A stretch of DNA of 64,000 bases from Orobanche coerulescens (GCA_033398695.1 CM065802.1:168945965-169009964); one strand, 5' to 3'; shown: positions 1 through 12,875, counted from the first letter of the stretch. Program-made: numbers and translations. The notes: generated from the sequence alone by a model not told the origin.

Positions 1-1535
1 ACCTGAATACACAAAAGTATATCCACCCCAAAAGGGGTCAGCAAGAAGCCGGTGCAAGTACAATGATTCTAGAATATGTACAATAAGTGAATAATCAACA
101 AAAAACCACAGAAATCACAGTGCCATCACAAATATTCCGGAATACCACATCACAATCATCATCACAAAACAACCTCCCGAGCTATACTGTCCCGCATCTC
201 GCAAGATACGCACCCCAAGAGACCTGGTCAGGCTCTCTCTGGTTGTATAGCCCAACCGAGTGATCCGTAGGGAAACGCAGCCTACCGGACCCCAGGGGAC
301 CCTCACTGGTTTTACTCGGCTCACACAAACTCGATCAACAATTAGCACAAATCACATTTTTACATATTCACCCGAAGTACATTAAACACAATCAAAGTAC
401 TTGCCTTAATTCGAACGACACGGGAAACAACGAACGGATGGACGTACGGTTCGAACTTCCTTCAACAATTCAACCCTAACACATCGAGATACCGAATCAA
501 AACACAACACCATGGAAACAGAAGGATACACCTTAAGTTCTACCCATAGAGACATTTAATCGAACACTACGGAGGCGACAAAGGTCGAACCCAAGAACGG
601 ATTAAAAACTCGGAATTTAATCCATAAACTTTGAGGGAAAACAAAGGAACATGATTACAACATCATAATCTAACATAATCCAAAGCCAAAACGAACTTGA
701 ATCAAGAATTCCCAACAAACCCCAAAATTCTTTGAAATAACTTGAAGAACTTCAACCACATACCTTAATTCAACCAAGAGATGGATAATTCTTCAATAAT
801 GAACTTGATATTTTGATTCTATAGTGTTTGGAACATGTTTATGGCTTGACTTTGGAGTTTAAGATGAAGTATTCTAGGTGGAGGATGAAGGGAAGGTGCT
901 AGAATGCCCAAAAAATCGACCAAAGGCTATATGTAGCTCCCGAAATGGGTTTTTCAGCATTTCTGCACTTCCGGTCGTGTCAAATGACACGGTTGAGTCA
1001 GGGGTCGTGTCACCCATCCAGAATGTTTTTGCTTAACCGTAATAGCTCGACACGCCCGCGTCAAATGACACGGACGTGTCACTGCACCAGGGTCCGCTAT
1101 TTTGACCATAACTCCTTCGTCCGGACTTCGATTGACTCACCGTTTGAACCATTGGAAAGCTAACTCAATTCTTTACAATTCTGAGAAAGTTTAGAATTTT
1201 TGGACTTTTGTGCAATTTATGGTGATCGATCGAAGTTAGCCCTTGTGCAAATCACAATTCGAAAATATCTACTCTTATTCTATTAACACCCTTTTGGTAA
1301 TACATTCATATCTTACGGCCATAACTCTCGAGTCACCACTTCGACATTCCGGCCAAGACAAATATACTCTGGAAATCACAAAACTCGACAATTACCAACC
1401 ATAAACATTCCAATTCTGATCGTCAAAACACACGGTTCCAAATAACCATAATTCAACATGGTAATTACAAATAAATTCTCAACTAAATACGTCCGAAACA
1501 ACACACACACGAATACTAAAATACACGGATATTCA
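1..1535 (-). mobile_element. Element A, 3' LTR (left part cut by the window edge), Ty3/gypsy
   Basis: Bases 1 to about 813 recur at 6276-7083 with few changes, which identifies the two LTRs of one element. The right copy begins about 400 bases earlier than the left edge of the window, so a full LTR would be near 1.9 kb. The right end is a degenerate form (ATATTCA) of the GGATATTACA ending shared by the other gypsy LTRs here, and it is followed by a purine-rich tract on the minus strand. The primer site at 5853-5869 gives minus orientation, so this is the 3' LTR. A block near 1104-1163 resembles the same U3 region in element B. ORFs inside it are short and have no recognisable product. Confidence 0.8.
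926..1083 (-). promoter_or_regulatory. Element A U3 promoter: TATA-like site and dyad array
   Basis: Read on the minus strand, a TATA-like CATATAG sits at 926-937. Upstream of it (972-1083) is a short array of dyad-type motifs built from CGTGTCAAATGACACGG and related half sites. The spacing matches the LTR promoters of the other families in this window. The TATA match is weak, so the core promoter position is inferred from the shared layout. Confidence 0.5.
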
Positions 1536-1757
1536 ACCCTTACCCCCTAAAAATAAGTTTCGTCCCGAAACATGCAATCCTTTTTCAACCAACATCTCAA
1601 CCGAAAATTTCCAACCTCATCACAAAAATAATCAATCGTTATCACAAGCGACTAACCAAAGCAATATACTTACGGGTACGTGAAGTTGAGGTTCTCCCGT
1701 GATACGAACATACGACTCCTATATGAAGTCTCAACACAATACCAACATACCAGTTTC

Positions 1758-1832
1758 TGTATCACTCCCAAAATTATCAGGGAATACTACAGCATCGTAG
1801 ACCCCCGCGCCGGAACATATAAGGCAAAAAAA
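1758..1832 (-). repeat. LTR-terminus-like block inside element A
   Basis: The sequence TGTATCACTCCC followed by GGGAATACTACAGC and a CGTAGACCCCCGCGCC-like run follows the consensus of gypsy LTR starts elsewhere in the window (TGTAACACCCC, GGATATTACAGC, CCGTAGACC). On the minus strand it is followed by GAAACTGGTAT, which could be a decayed primer site. It may be the end of an older LTR buried in the interior. Similarity is by eye and partial. Confidence 0.4.
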
Positions 1833-2585
1833 AATTGTTTTCAAAATCGTTTAAAGCATGTCAAAAGACAATTGACGGCAATATCCTTCAAAAACATTCG
1901 AAAGACTTAACTGAATATATTTATGAAAAACTGCCGTAAAATATCATTTGAAAGTACAAAACCAAAATGCCAGAACCCAACAAATTCATGAGTATGTTAA
2001 ACAACCGTCATACGTATTGACATACGTTTAGAAAATGATTTTCTGAAATAACTTGAGTTGCAAAATATCAAAAGGGCCATTTACAAATACTCATGCAACG
2101 GTTATAAGAAATAGTTAGAAATACATATGCAGCGGAAAATAATCATTCAGCAACAATACTCGATTCCCCATTAAATGTCATAACTAGTATTACCCGGAAA
2201 GCTCACCTCTTCACGACTACAACTAGGTCCATCTCCGAGTACCATCATAATATTACCAACTCATGGAAAGCCACAACAATTCAATCCTCCTCACAATCCA
2301 CATCTTACACTCTCAATTGACGAATGAACTCAAATACTACCGTCTGCACTGTATTCAAACAATACCATGAATTCTCAAAACATCATCATAACTTACAAGT
2401 GTAGAATAATGCATCCGTGCCAAATCCTATCCGTCGGATTACACAATCAAATATCAATTTGGGTAAACCAATAACATACAACATATCTGTAGATCAACTG
2501 CCACAAAACAATGAATATAAATCCTGAAACATCGATGTACAGTTCGAATGCTCATACGATCAATAACAATGATCAACCAATACAT

Positions 2586-2842
2586 AAACCGAGAATATCA
2601 TCGACATGATAACTCCAATAACAGAGAATACCATCAACAAGGTAAACTCTAAATGATCAACAAAGGACCAAACAATAACCGAGAATAACATCGACAAGGT
2701 AATCTCCAAATGATCAACAAAGATCAACAATAACCGAGAATACCATCAATGAGGGAAACTCCAACACGATCAACAATGATAAACAATAACCGAGAATACC
2801 ATCAACAAGGTAAACTCCAAACGATCAACAATAAAGGCTCTC
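2586..2842. repeat. Tandem repeat, unit about 55 bp, 4 to 5 copies
   Basis: Units open with AATAACCGAGAATACCATC, continue with a CAACAAGGTAAACTCC-like stretch and end in GATCAACAA. Starts are near 2619, 2675, 2730 and 2786, with a weaker copy at 2586. Units differ by a few substitutions and one or two indels, so this is an older array. Confidence 0.75.
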
Positions 2843-4939
2843 AATGAAATGACACCAGCTGTTGAACATACCCCTCGGGCATATGAACAACCAGCCGCAA
2901 ACCGTCGAACATACCCAACCATAAATGGAGGATGAATAACCAAACAATATGGCTCAAAGATAGAAGTCATAGTACGCCCCATCCGAAAATGTGTCCGTGC
3001 ACATGTCCACCCCGTATACGGAATCCAGGATATACGTGGGACATGTACCTAATTAGCCTCACGAACTACGTCACGTGTGCATGGTTCAATGTGGAAATAT
3101 CAACACATAACCATAGTGTGCCCAGCTAAAAATCCTACACAATAACCAATTGGAACGCAGATATGACTCCAGATGTGTCACGATGCAACATGACAACGAA
3201 ACTCAAAGAATCACATATCCAATAAGGATCAAAAGACTCACCGAAGTGAACAAAGACACAGACAATGAAAGATCGACACGACCGACCATATCCAAAACAA
3301 ACATCCTGGGATCACAATCCCCAAAGGATAATCCATACGATCAACAATCTTAGACAACAATTCTAGGATCAACATCTCTCAACAAAACAATTGACACAAC
3401 CATTAATACCGACCATAGTCCTGGGATCAACATCCCTCAACAAACACCAATACGAATCTCAATATACGAAGCCTCAACGTACAATATATATAACAACCTA
3501 ACATAATAATTATCTTCATAGCTGAACAATACTTAAATTACCTCAAAGCCGAAGACAATATTCTTTCCATGAACAACATCTCTGAACGAATATACAACTT
3601 ATTCGAATAATCTCGAATGAGGTACAGTCCATCAACATCCATAAACCATCGTCCCGACATCATTGTCGACACGATAACTATCTTCGATATCAAACATTCC
3701 GTATCACCAACTAAAGATGACTCAAATTTCCGACTTCACCAAACACATTTAAATCATATACATTATGATTTAATACAAAGCATAGCACAATATATAAACC
3801 ACTATCCTGGTAATTTCACATTCACAATATCACTATTATATGAATCATAAATGAAATGAAACTGAAACCATTCATTAAGTATTATGAACTGAACGAGCAT
3901 AAACTTGCCTCGACGACGATGCAATGAATCCGTTACCAAACCCATTGTGTTCCTCTACGAGCCTCTCCATCACGACCAAGTCTATGAGTTCTTCACTCTC
4001 AATTTCAACAAAACGGTTATAGTCATCGATCAACTATCACAATCTAATGTCATAATCGATTAACAGCCCGTTCGATAATAATCAACAACCGGTATAACTA
4101 ACCAACAAACCCAATTGTCCAACAATACTTCGATCAATCATGAACTCATTTTAACAACACAAGTCTGAAATCCGACAGTCATACCAATACAAACTAATAA
4201 TATGTGTGTCAACATTCTCACTTCCAACTTTGACCTCAAATACGAATTTAACAATGATCATTTTTGTTCATATTCAAAAATCCATCGGAAAACACTAATA
4301 CCGATACCCTCAAAAAATCCAAACTATCCGAATAATTCAATATTATGAATAATCATATACCAAGATTAACCACAATCACTCTAGTTTCAACCTCATATCA
4401 TGATTTGTGTTTCATCAAGAACATCTGAAATCCACCACTATAATCAATATATATTAATTTCAAAATATCAAATCCAAGACTATATCCAAAACCATTTATA
4501 TCTTTTAACATATTCCTTCTTAGGGTGATATGTATGAAGGACACCACAATTCCATAATCATGCTCATAATAAAACAACATAATCCAAGATACATATATCA
4601 TCATTTCCTCAACACAGATTTCTGTGAAATATTCAAATTCATCACCGCACTTCTAAAATCTACCATTACAAGATGAAATCATCAATAACAACATCAGGAT
4701 CAAAAAAATTAAAGTGTAGAATGGTTCGACAAACCTCAAGAAAATGTTCAACACTAATGAACATCTCAAGAATCAACTTTAACTCCATATATCCTGCTCC
4801 AATCTATGCTCTCCAGTCCTTAATCGATTCAGGAGAGGCAAATCAGTCTCGAAGGATTGAAGAATTAAAAGGTGAGGTTGAACTTCTCAAAATACCAAGG
4901 TGATGGAGATCCCACATATTTATAAATTCTAGTCACTAC

Positions 4940-5460
4940 ATACGTTATATGAACAACCTAGAACACGTAACACTCCTTACGTACGTTATCTGACCTTGAT
5001 AGGGTACGTAACACTAATCCAGAGGTCATTGTCTGCTTTCCTTACGTACAACATGTAACACCAGCGTTCACGATCAATGCCTCACGTATGCGTTCTGGCC
5101 TTGATAGCGTAGGCAATAACCGTCCAGGGATTATTGCTTTTAATTCATTCAATGGCTTACGTACGCAAAGCCCATGCCTTAGCGTTCGTAACATAGTCGT
5201 TGACTTGCTACAGTAACTCACCCATTTAACGTACGTAATATGCAATCCATAGCGTACGTTAGCTCCAATATTGACTTGCCTTAACCACTCCTATGCCGGA
5301 TGTTGCCGACCACGGGACCCACTTGTCGGCCATTTCCTGAACCCTGACCAATATCTCCAATAACGTACATTATGCATGACATATTGCACATGCTACACCT
5401 GACATCTTAACATACGCTAGATCCTCGACTTAGCGCACATTATGGCTTCCGTAATAACCT
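4940..5460. repeat. Cluster of GTACGTAAC / TTACGTACG and TAGCGCAC-like motifs inside element A
   Basis: About ten occurrences of short dyads such as TTACGTACG, CGTACGTAA and AGCGTACGTTA are spread over 500 bp. They resemble the dyad arrays in U3 of the copia LTRs and of gypsy C. No TATA box is obvious next to them. They may belong to an old LTR whose terminus-like block lies at 1758. Confidence 0.5.
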
Positions 5461-5852
5461 CTTATAACTGCTCCTGTTTGTCGTCACAACAGTGTCCTCA
5501 TCCTAGTAATGCTCTCATATGATATTCCTGATATTAAAATTAGGACGATCTGATACCCGATATCCTCAAATATATCTGTCGGTCGACTTCATCCATTATG
5601 CGAATACAGCTGTCTCAGATTACAAGTTATTCATCTAAATTGAATAACAAGAGAAGATTGAGGAGATGAAAGATTACAACAACAGATTATCCAATCACAT
5701 CAACAATTATTACCGAAAAGAAGAAATAACTAACTTCCGGAAGGACTCCCAGCACAGACAACACGAGTTGGCAGCAAACCAGTGATATCATGAACAAAAG
5801 ACCGACTCAACTTTAACAGACCCAAAACACCAACAACCTAGGTATCCATAAA

Positions 5853-5869
5853 CCTAAGCTCCGATACCA
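5853..5869 (-). other. Primer binding site of element A (initiator tRNA-Met)
   Basis: On the minus strand the sequence reads TGGTATCGGAGCTTAGG, complementary to the 3' end of plant initiator tRNA-Met with one change. It lies five bases inside the right LTR, which fixes that LTR as 5' and the element as minus-strand. Confidence 0.85.
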
Positions 5870-5874
5870 TATTC

Positions 5875-7085
5875 TATAACACTCCCGTGATATACAGAGA
5901 TATTACAGCGCCGTAGATTCTTTTTAGAGAATCTACCAGGCTAAGACCAACACAAAATACATTAAACGATAACAAAACTAGGACATTCATCCATTAAAAG
6001 AAACCAAATTCAACTCGATAAGTTGTACACCACAATACCAAATAACAAATCGTCCCGTAGGATCATAAAACACAACCACTCCCAACGGGAGTACAACAAC
6101 ATCATTAACCATCAAATCTAACACAACATACAACATAGACAGTACCCGCGCGAGTACAAAACCAAAACACGACTTTGACCATTACCATATGACCACCAAC
6201 TTAAAATGATGCACGATATCAATGCTGCCCACCAAGCTCGTGTCTGCCCTGTGCTAGTCCTCCGACTGGACCTGTACCTGAATACACAAAAGTATATCCA
6301 CCCCAGAAGGGGTCAGCAAGAAGTCGGTGAAAGTAAAATGATTCTAGAATATGTACAATAAGTGAATAATCAACAAAAAACCACAGAAATCACAGTGCCA
6401 TCGCAGATATTCCGGAATACCACATCACAATCATCATCACAAAACAACCTCCCGAGCTATACTGGCCCCGCATCTCGCAAGATACGCACCCCAAGAGACC
6501 TCGTCAGGCTCTCTCTGGTTATATAGCCCAACCGAGTGATCCGTAGGGAAACGCAGCCTACCGGACCCCAGGGGACCCTCACTGGCTTTACTCGGCTCAC
6601 ACACACTCGATCAACAATTGGCAAAAATCACATTTTTACATATTCACACGAAGTACATTAAACACAATCAAAGTACTTGCCTTAATTCGAACGACACGGG
6701 AAACAACGAACGGATGGACGTATGGTTCGAACTTCCTTCAACAATTCAACCCTAACACATCGAGATACCGAATCAAAACACAACACCATAGAAACGGAAG
6801 GATTCACCCTAAGTTCTACCCATAGAGACATTTAATCGAACACTACGGAGGCGACAAAGGTCGAACCCAAGAACGGATTAAAAACTCGGAATTTAATCCA
6901 TAAACTTTGAGGGAAAACAAAGGAACATGATTACAACATCATAATCTAACATAATCCAAAGCCAAAAAGAACTTGAATCAAGAATTCCCAACAAACCCCA
7001 AAATTCTTTGAGATAACTTGAAGAACTTCAACCACATACCTTAATTCAACCAAGAGATGGATAATTCTTCAATGAACTTGATATC
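5875..7085 (-). mobile_element. Element A, 5' LTR, truncated by the Athila-like insertion
   Basis: It starts with TATAACACTCCCG, a TG-to-TA variant of the gypsy LTR terminus, adjacent to the primer site. From 6276 to 7083 it matches the left LTR. The match stops at 7085, where an Athila-like LTR begins. The missing U3 end is not found on the far side of that element, so it was lost or lies outside the window. Confidence 0.8.
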
Positions 7086-8408
7086 TGTTGCGATATTTCG
7101 TAAACGCAAGTGCACGTTATCATTCACAAGTAATAAAGTGATGAGTGAGTATCATTCCCACGAGGACTGAATTACTAAGTACCGATTTTTGCGTATTCTA
7201 ATTTTATTTGAACAGTTGAATTTTTGGGTTGCAATTAATAACTAAATAAAATCAATAAAGAACTAACAGTAGAACCGATTGGTTGAAGAAGGAAAATCAA
7301 ATGATGAATAAGTCTAGGATTCTGAATCCACCTTGGTTTATCCGAATTTACTCTTGATTATCTGAAGTTAATGATTTCCCCAATTTATTGAAGGCGAAGA
7401 TTGCTAATATACTCTACTGCCTCTCCCGAGGTCAATAGATTTTTCTAAAGGCGAATAACGCACTCTATCCCTAGGTGAATTAATTCGTCAATAGGCAAAA
7501 AGCATAAAATCCTCAAAAGGCCACGTAGTTCCTATGAGTATATTCCTATCTCACAAGATAAAACGGTCCTCACCAATAGTTCCTCACCAACTCTCCTCTC
7601 CCGATTCGAGTAAGGTAATTAAAACAATCCAATTATTGGCCAGAAAATTGAAAGCATTAAAATCGATTGGGAAAACTCAATAGAAAAGGGAATTATATAG
7701 ATAATCTAAAGCAAATCCGTCAAAACGTAGGTTTCATCAAAATCCTAGAACAGGGTTTTAGCCTGACATGCTGAAATATAAAAATACAGAAATAATGAAT
7801 AAAAGCATGAAAATCAAATGCAGATGAAGAGCTCGGATTCCTCCGTTCTGCTGGCTTCCGCCCTCTGCCCTTGATGTCTTCTGCTTATCTTCCTTTTCTG
7901 CGATATTCCTCCTCCAAGATTTTCCCCGATCAAAGATGATTAATTAGGGCCTTAAACCCTTATTTATAGCTCTCAGCAGCCTCCAAATCGCATCCGTGTG
8001 ATTAGGTCGAGAACTGGCTTCAAAATGGCCCAAACCCGCGCGGAGCACACCAAAACCGCCCCGTGTGCCGCGGCTCACTTAATCTGTGTCGCGGCACACG
8101 GCGCGCAGATTAAAACCTGGGCGCAGATTTTTCCATCTGGGCCGCGGCTCACCTGGTCTGTGCCGCGGCACAGAGTACAGTTTGCTCTGTGTCTGCTGGT
8201 CCTCTTCGTGTGCCGCGGCCCACTTGGTACGTGCTGCGGCCCCAGGCCAAAAATCGCCGTCTTCGCCCGTTTTGCCTCGTTTTAGCTTCCGGACTCCAAT
8301 CACCTGTCAGTCATACAAGAATAAGGCATTAAAAGCTCATTTATGAAAATTTACTCGCCAAAATAATACAAAATAATGATAAATAGTCGTATAAAAATAC
8401 GCCTAACA
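7086..8408 (-). mobile_element. Athila-like element, 3' LTR
   Basis: The LTR runs from TGTTGCGATATTTCG to GCCTAACA and has TG...CA ends. A polypurine tract on the minus strand (GGGGGTATT) borders the right end, so this is the 3' LTR of a minus-strand element. The accessory ORF at 14189-15361 lies further in, after a non-coding stretch, as in Athila/Tat elements. No second LTR is seen; the element is truncated on its 5' side near 15361. Confidence 0.7.
7961..8243 (-). promoter_or_regulatory. Athila-like LTR promoter: TATA box and GCCGCGGC dyad array
   Basis: On the minus strand CTATAAATA at 7961-7969 is a clean TATA box. Upstream of it, at 8063-8243, are at least five copies or variants of GTGCCGCGGCACAC. 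The same dyad forms the array of gypsy D at 56045-56223. Confidence 0.7.
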
Positions 8409-9714
8409 AATACCCCCAAACTTGAGCCTTTGCTTGTCCTCAAGCAAAAAGAATTAATTTCAACAAAAGAATATCGTGAATAATCGTGCAACTCATAGTG
8501 CTCAACTTAATCAATACTACCCTGAAATTCTCTCTGAATAATACAAGTATCGTAATAGCGAGCTACATCCAGAACACTGATCCCACAAAGTAACCAATTT
8601 CAGTCCTAATCACTCGTTCATGAAGAAAATCCAGCTCAAAGATTAACAAACATGAATTTAATCGACCGCCAATATGAAGGGTTAAAATAAACAAGCTAAC
8701 TCGCCCAGTTCCACAGTCTAGTGGCAAAAAATTTCAAGAGTTTCATCAAAAATAACACTCGGACAGTGTTCCCTTATATATGATCAATAAATTGATTCGA
8801 GTTGACCACTAGGTTCGGATCTCGGGATGTTTCATCGGGATAATCCTAGGGTGGAATTCCATTCTCATGTGTTGGGGAACCATTTGACGTAAAAGACACT
8901 CATGGGGCACATGGATGCTTCTAGTTACTAAGTCCCCTTCCACAGCGGAGAAACAACTCGAATAGCTATTCCTGCATGTCCGATTCAAAGTCGCTGTTTT
9001 ACGTGAGAATAAACAACAGATCACGCGAATACCCCCGGTTACTAGGCTTCCCGTCATCGGCACGTGCGAAATCTCTAACCACTAGTCTAATCAGGGTCGT
9101 CATTTTACGCGAGAGTAAACAGCGGGTCACGCGAATACCCCCGGTTACTAGACTTCCCGTCATAGAACACATAATAACACGACTTTTGGGAAAAAAACTG
9201 TCCGACTCTAAACTCAATCTAAGTGCCAACACGACTCATGTTACTGGACGACTAGCTAACCGAAAAATGTAACCAAACGTATCAATGGCGATTTGAAAAC
9301 ACGTATGTCTCCTTTCTTATCTGCTAAGATTTCTTACATAAACGAATAAATTTCGGACCTAGATGAATACTCAACAAAAACAGATATTACTGACTACAAC
9401 TCGACTAAAACTCAACCATTTCTTCAGAGAGAAATGAGTATCGTAACATCAGTTTTACATAAATAGAAGCACGAAAAATTCACTAATAAGAGTAAAATCA
9501 TGACAAGCAAGGCTAGCAACAAAAAGAATAACGAAAAATAATGAAAGTGCAAACGAAATAAGTACAGCAATAAATGTAGCAACAGAAAGTAAACCCCCCC
9601 AAACTTAGGACGTATATTGACCTCAATTGACGAAATATAATATGCAATAAAAGTGAAAGGTCATGTACTCCCCTCTAGTCAGCTCACGAACTGGCGCCGG
9701 CGTCGTCCAGCGAG
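8409..9714 (-). mobile_element. Athila-like element, 3' non-coding region between accessory ORF and LTR
   Basis: This stretch has no credible gene. It carries a polypurine tract next to the LTR (about 8409-8425) and a second similar tract near 9592-9608 (CCTAAGTTTGGGGGGG on the minus strand), so the segment between them may be bounded by two plus-strand priming sites. A duplicated block is listed separately. It ends at the target site of copia 1. Confidence 0.55.
8997..9163. repeat. Direct duplication, two units about 107 bp apart
   Basis: A 60-base block at 8997-9056 recurs at 9104-9163. Both copies contain CACGCGAATACCCCCGGTTA and CTTCCCGTCAT, with a few substitutions. It lies in the non-coding part of the Athila-like element. 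Confidence 0.75.
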
Positions 9715-9719
9715 GAGGG

Positions 9720-10918
9720 TGTTGGGTACCAAATCGGATATTTGCGCCGTTTTATGCGGAAGCGAAAATAAATTGCGGAAAATAAAGGACACGAGGATTT
9801 ATAGAGGTTCGGCTATTAACGAAGCCTACGTCCTCTCTCGATGTATCTTTTTCCTTAGGCTTAAGATCAAAACCTCTACGCCTCTCTTCTATCGGTCGAG
9901 GGATTACCGTTACAAGCTCGTCTTCTATCGGTCCGAGTAAAACCGTTTTTCCTTTTCCATTGGATAAGGAATCAACCACTCTAGCTTTCTATGGGTACTA
10001 GATAAACCTCACTAAGATAGCGATTGTGATTCTAACAATGCCGGATCCTTGATCCTAATAACACCGAATCAAATCGTATCTTTTCTTTTTATTGCTCGTG
10101 TATGATATTGTGTATAACACTCAATCACTCTTAATTAAGCTCAAGAACAACAACTATAATGTTTACAATGATATAACACGTATGTATGCTTTGCTCAATG
10201 TTGTTGTATGAAATAATACCAACTCCTTGGTATTTATAGCCTTCTTCCTCCTTACTAGCCGTTGTCGCTATTGACTAGCTAGCGTGCGCTAGCCTTCCTT
10301 CTTAGCGTGCGCTATCGCACATTTTTGCTCTAGCGCACGTAAAGGCTTTCATGTAGCGTCGTTAATCACTTTATATTTCACCAAAGAGCTACGCTCTTAA
10401 CAGCTAGCGTGCGCTACCACTTCCTTTGTAGCGTGCGCTAATCCAATATATCCGTTGCATGGATTGTCAAAGTGACCGCTTGATATGCCGACTTTGACCG
10501 CTTCCCAACGATCAAATTGACTAGATTCAAACATCTTAGCGTGCGCTAATCATCCTTTGTAGCGTGCGCTAATGATGACTTCATTGCATACGTCATTCAT
10601 TGTTTGAATATCTTCCACAACAATAACATGGCTCGATAGCGTCGTTAATAATAGAGGGTAGCGTGCGCTAATAATAGAGTGTAGCGTGCGCTATCCATCT
10701 GCCGACTTCACCGCAGCTTACTTGATACTAGGTGGAATGCGGTGACTCCTCGTTAGCGTGCGCTAACATATGTCCCTTAGCGTGCGCTAATGCGATCAGT
10801 TGCAATTTTGCGTCTTCGTGCCTTCGCTGCTTTGCTTCGCCTCTATGTTGTTTTGTAGTTTAGCAACTTTAATCATCAAAACATAAATTAAATAATGTGT
10901 GGAATAAATATTCCAACA
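9720..10918 (-). repeat. Copia 1 left (3') LTR
   Basis: TGTTGGGTACC to TATTCCAACA. It matches the right LTR over its length. Differences are concentrated in the promoter array, where several are indels at CAG/CTG sites, for example near 10370-10400. Confidence 0.92.
10231..10792 (-). promoter_or_regulatory. Copia 1 left LTR promoter: TATA box and TAGCGTGCGCTA array
   Basis: The minus strand shows CTATAAATA at 10231-10239. About ten copies of the dyad TAGCGTGCGCTA, or one-base variants, lie upstream at 10277-10792. Confidence 0.75.
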
Positions 10919-11313
10919 ATCTCCCCTTTTGATGATTACAAAACAACTCTTGAAATGGATAATCAGAAAATAATATATATATTTCTACGAATCAAAGTTT
11001 TCGACTTTGATCGTTTGCTAGTTTCTCCAATCCTTTTCTTTTCGACTTCTTCATTTTTCAATTTTTCAACTCCTTCCTTCGCTTTAACTCCCCTTTTGCA
11101 TGCTTTCTTTTTCTTTTCGACTTCTTCGATTTTTCTCATTTTTATCTCAATTCATATCTTTCTCCCCCTTTTTGTTTTCATCAAAAAAATAACAAAAAAT
11201 ATAAAGGATACCAAATGAAATAAATATGCATGATACCAATTTATGCACTAATAAGGGTATAAACTCCCCCTGAAAATATTATTTCCTTCTCCCCCTTTGT
11301 AAAATATCATTTG

Positions 11314-11742
11314 TCAAAGTTTATTTTTGGGAATCCAACCGATAGTTGATTTTTCTTTTGAAACATAGACGATGTTTGAAACGTTTGTTCCTTTAGGAAC
11401 CCAAATCTTTTTAATTTTTATCGTCCATTTTGGGCTTTTGCAATTTGAAATGTGATGCCCGATTTTTAAACACTTTTCGCAATGGGGTATATTGAAATTA
11501 ACGGATTCGTTTTTCGAACGTGATTTGAATCCTAACCCCTCTTTATTTAGAGTATATTTTTGAACACATAACATTTGTTCAAATTTATCGTTGCCGCACG
11601 AGAATTTCTTTGTCAAAATTTTTAGTTCATCTTGAACTTTTAAAAGATCATTTTTCAAAATATTTTCATTTTCAAGGCATTTTGAATGATCAATTTCGAC
11701 AAATTTCCCTTTTTCAAGTATTTTGGAATTTTCAATTTCCAA
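11314..11742 (-). pseudogene. Copia 1 gag distal fragment with second zinc knuckle
   Basis: A 142-residue open frame. The first half is charged and probably helical. It then has a CCHC knuckle, CEKCLKIGHHISNC (C-x2-C-x4-H-x4-C), followed by KKIWVPKGT and a second WIPK-type motif. This pattern is seen after gag in plant copia elements of the Sirevirus type. The frame is separated from the upstream gag by stops and shifts and ends where pol should continue, which marks the edge of the pol deletion. No protease motif follows. Confidence 0.7.
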
Positions 11743-11943
11743 AGTTTTATATTTAGACTTGAGGGATTTAATTTCATTTAAAGCATTTTGATAGTCCGTA
11801 TGTAATAATTCGAATGCTTCAAAAAGTTCGTAAGAATTACTTACTTGGCTTTCGACGTCGCTATCGTCGAATGAACTCCGCCATGAGCGAGATTATTTTG
11901 TTCAAGAAAATCTTCATCGGGATCTTCGCGCTCCATGTTGCGA

Positions 11944-12835
11944 TTAGAACCTCCTTTGCTTTACTCGACGCTTCTTAGCAAAGTGGCACAGTTTACCACA
12001 TAATCGACAAGTGTTGTCGAATTTCTTAGGTTCGCCCGCTTGAATGTCCTTCTTTCTCCGGTTTAATAAGTGTTGGAACTTATTAATATTTTTGGCATAA
12101 TATGCCATTTCTTCGTCACTTTCGTCCACCGGGGTTTCTTCTTTCTTCTTCGACATTTTAGCCTTGAATGCTATCGACCTCTCCTTCGGTTTCGGTTTGG
12201 CATTTCGAGATTTTAGAACAATCTCGTAGTTGATTATCACTAAAATCGAGAGTATTTAAATCTTTGGATTCCATTATTGCCGTAACCGTACCGTCCCATT
12301 CTCGAGGTAGTGATCGGAGAATTTTCTTTACTTTCTCACTACTCGAAAGTGGTTTTCCAAAACATGCTAATCCATTAGTGATGACCGAAAATCGGTCGAG
12401 CATAATCGAGATGGATTCATCGTCCTTCATTTGGAATAATTCATAATCGTGAAGGAGCATGTTTATCTTCGTCTCTTTAACTTGAGACGTACCTTCGTGT
12501 GTTACCTCAAGCATTTTCCAGATTTCTTTGGCACTATCACACGATGATATCCGGTTGTGTTCTTCCGGATTTAAGGCACAATAGAGAAGTTGAGTTGCCT
12601 TACAATTGTAGTGGTCGTTTTTCCAATCGGAATCGTCATATTCTTCGAAGGTTTTGAGCGTACCGTTGGAATTTGTTGGAATTTTCGGACCAAGACAAAT
12701 CACCTTCCAAAGCTCGATGTCATATGCTCGGATGAATATAGACATCTTCTTCTTCCACGTCATGAAGTTTGAGCCATCAAAAAATGGTGGTCGGTTGAGA
12801 GCAAGGCCTTCGACGGGACCCATTTGAAAAGCCAT
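11944..12835 (-). pseudogene. Copia 1 gag, frameshifted
   Basis: The frame opens at an ATG at 12835 (MAFQMGPVEG) after the primer site. The first part has the plant copia gag signature (RPPFFDGSNFMTWKKKM, then LRSLPREWD) and runs to about 12240. There the frame shifts, and the second part (to 11944) holds a damaged zinc knuckle, CRLCGKLCHFAKKR, in which the last cysteine is replaced by arginine. Copia 2 has an intact counterpart of this knuckle, so the loss is a change in this copy. Gag would coat element RNA in virus-like particles, but this copy cannot make a normal one as read. Confidence 0.8.
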
Positions 12836-12875
12836 TGGATCTTTTTCCTCAGATGTTAAGCCGTGTATTGGAGTA

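Larger units (their letters stand above)
1536..5852 (-). mobile_element. Element A interior, non-coding (large non-autonomous gypsy derivative)
   Basis: The 4.3 kb between the LTRs has only short ORFs, none resembling gag, protease, RT, integrase or RNase H. A polypurine tract is visible on the minus strand at 1536-1553 (TTTTTAGGGGGTAAGGGT) and a primer site at the other end. The conserved GTTTCGGGACGAAACTT block that follows pol in gypsy C is present at 1555-1573 in slightly altered form. Two LTRs plus replication signals without genes fit a LARD-type element that would depend on a partner for proteins. The interior also holds a 55-bp tandem repeat, an LTR-start-like block and a cluster of palindromic motifs, listed separately. 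Confidence 0.65.

Noticed and set aside
5875..7085. Direct repeat 1-813 / 6276-7083 as a segmental duplication of host DNA
   Set aside because: The right copy starts beside a tRNA-Met primer site and the left copy ends beside a polypurine tract, so they are LTRs.
8079..8346. Overlapping frames on both strands in the Athila-like LTR
   Set aside because: Again caused by the GCCGCGGC array; frames on both strands at once point to composition, not coding.
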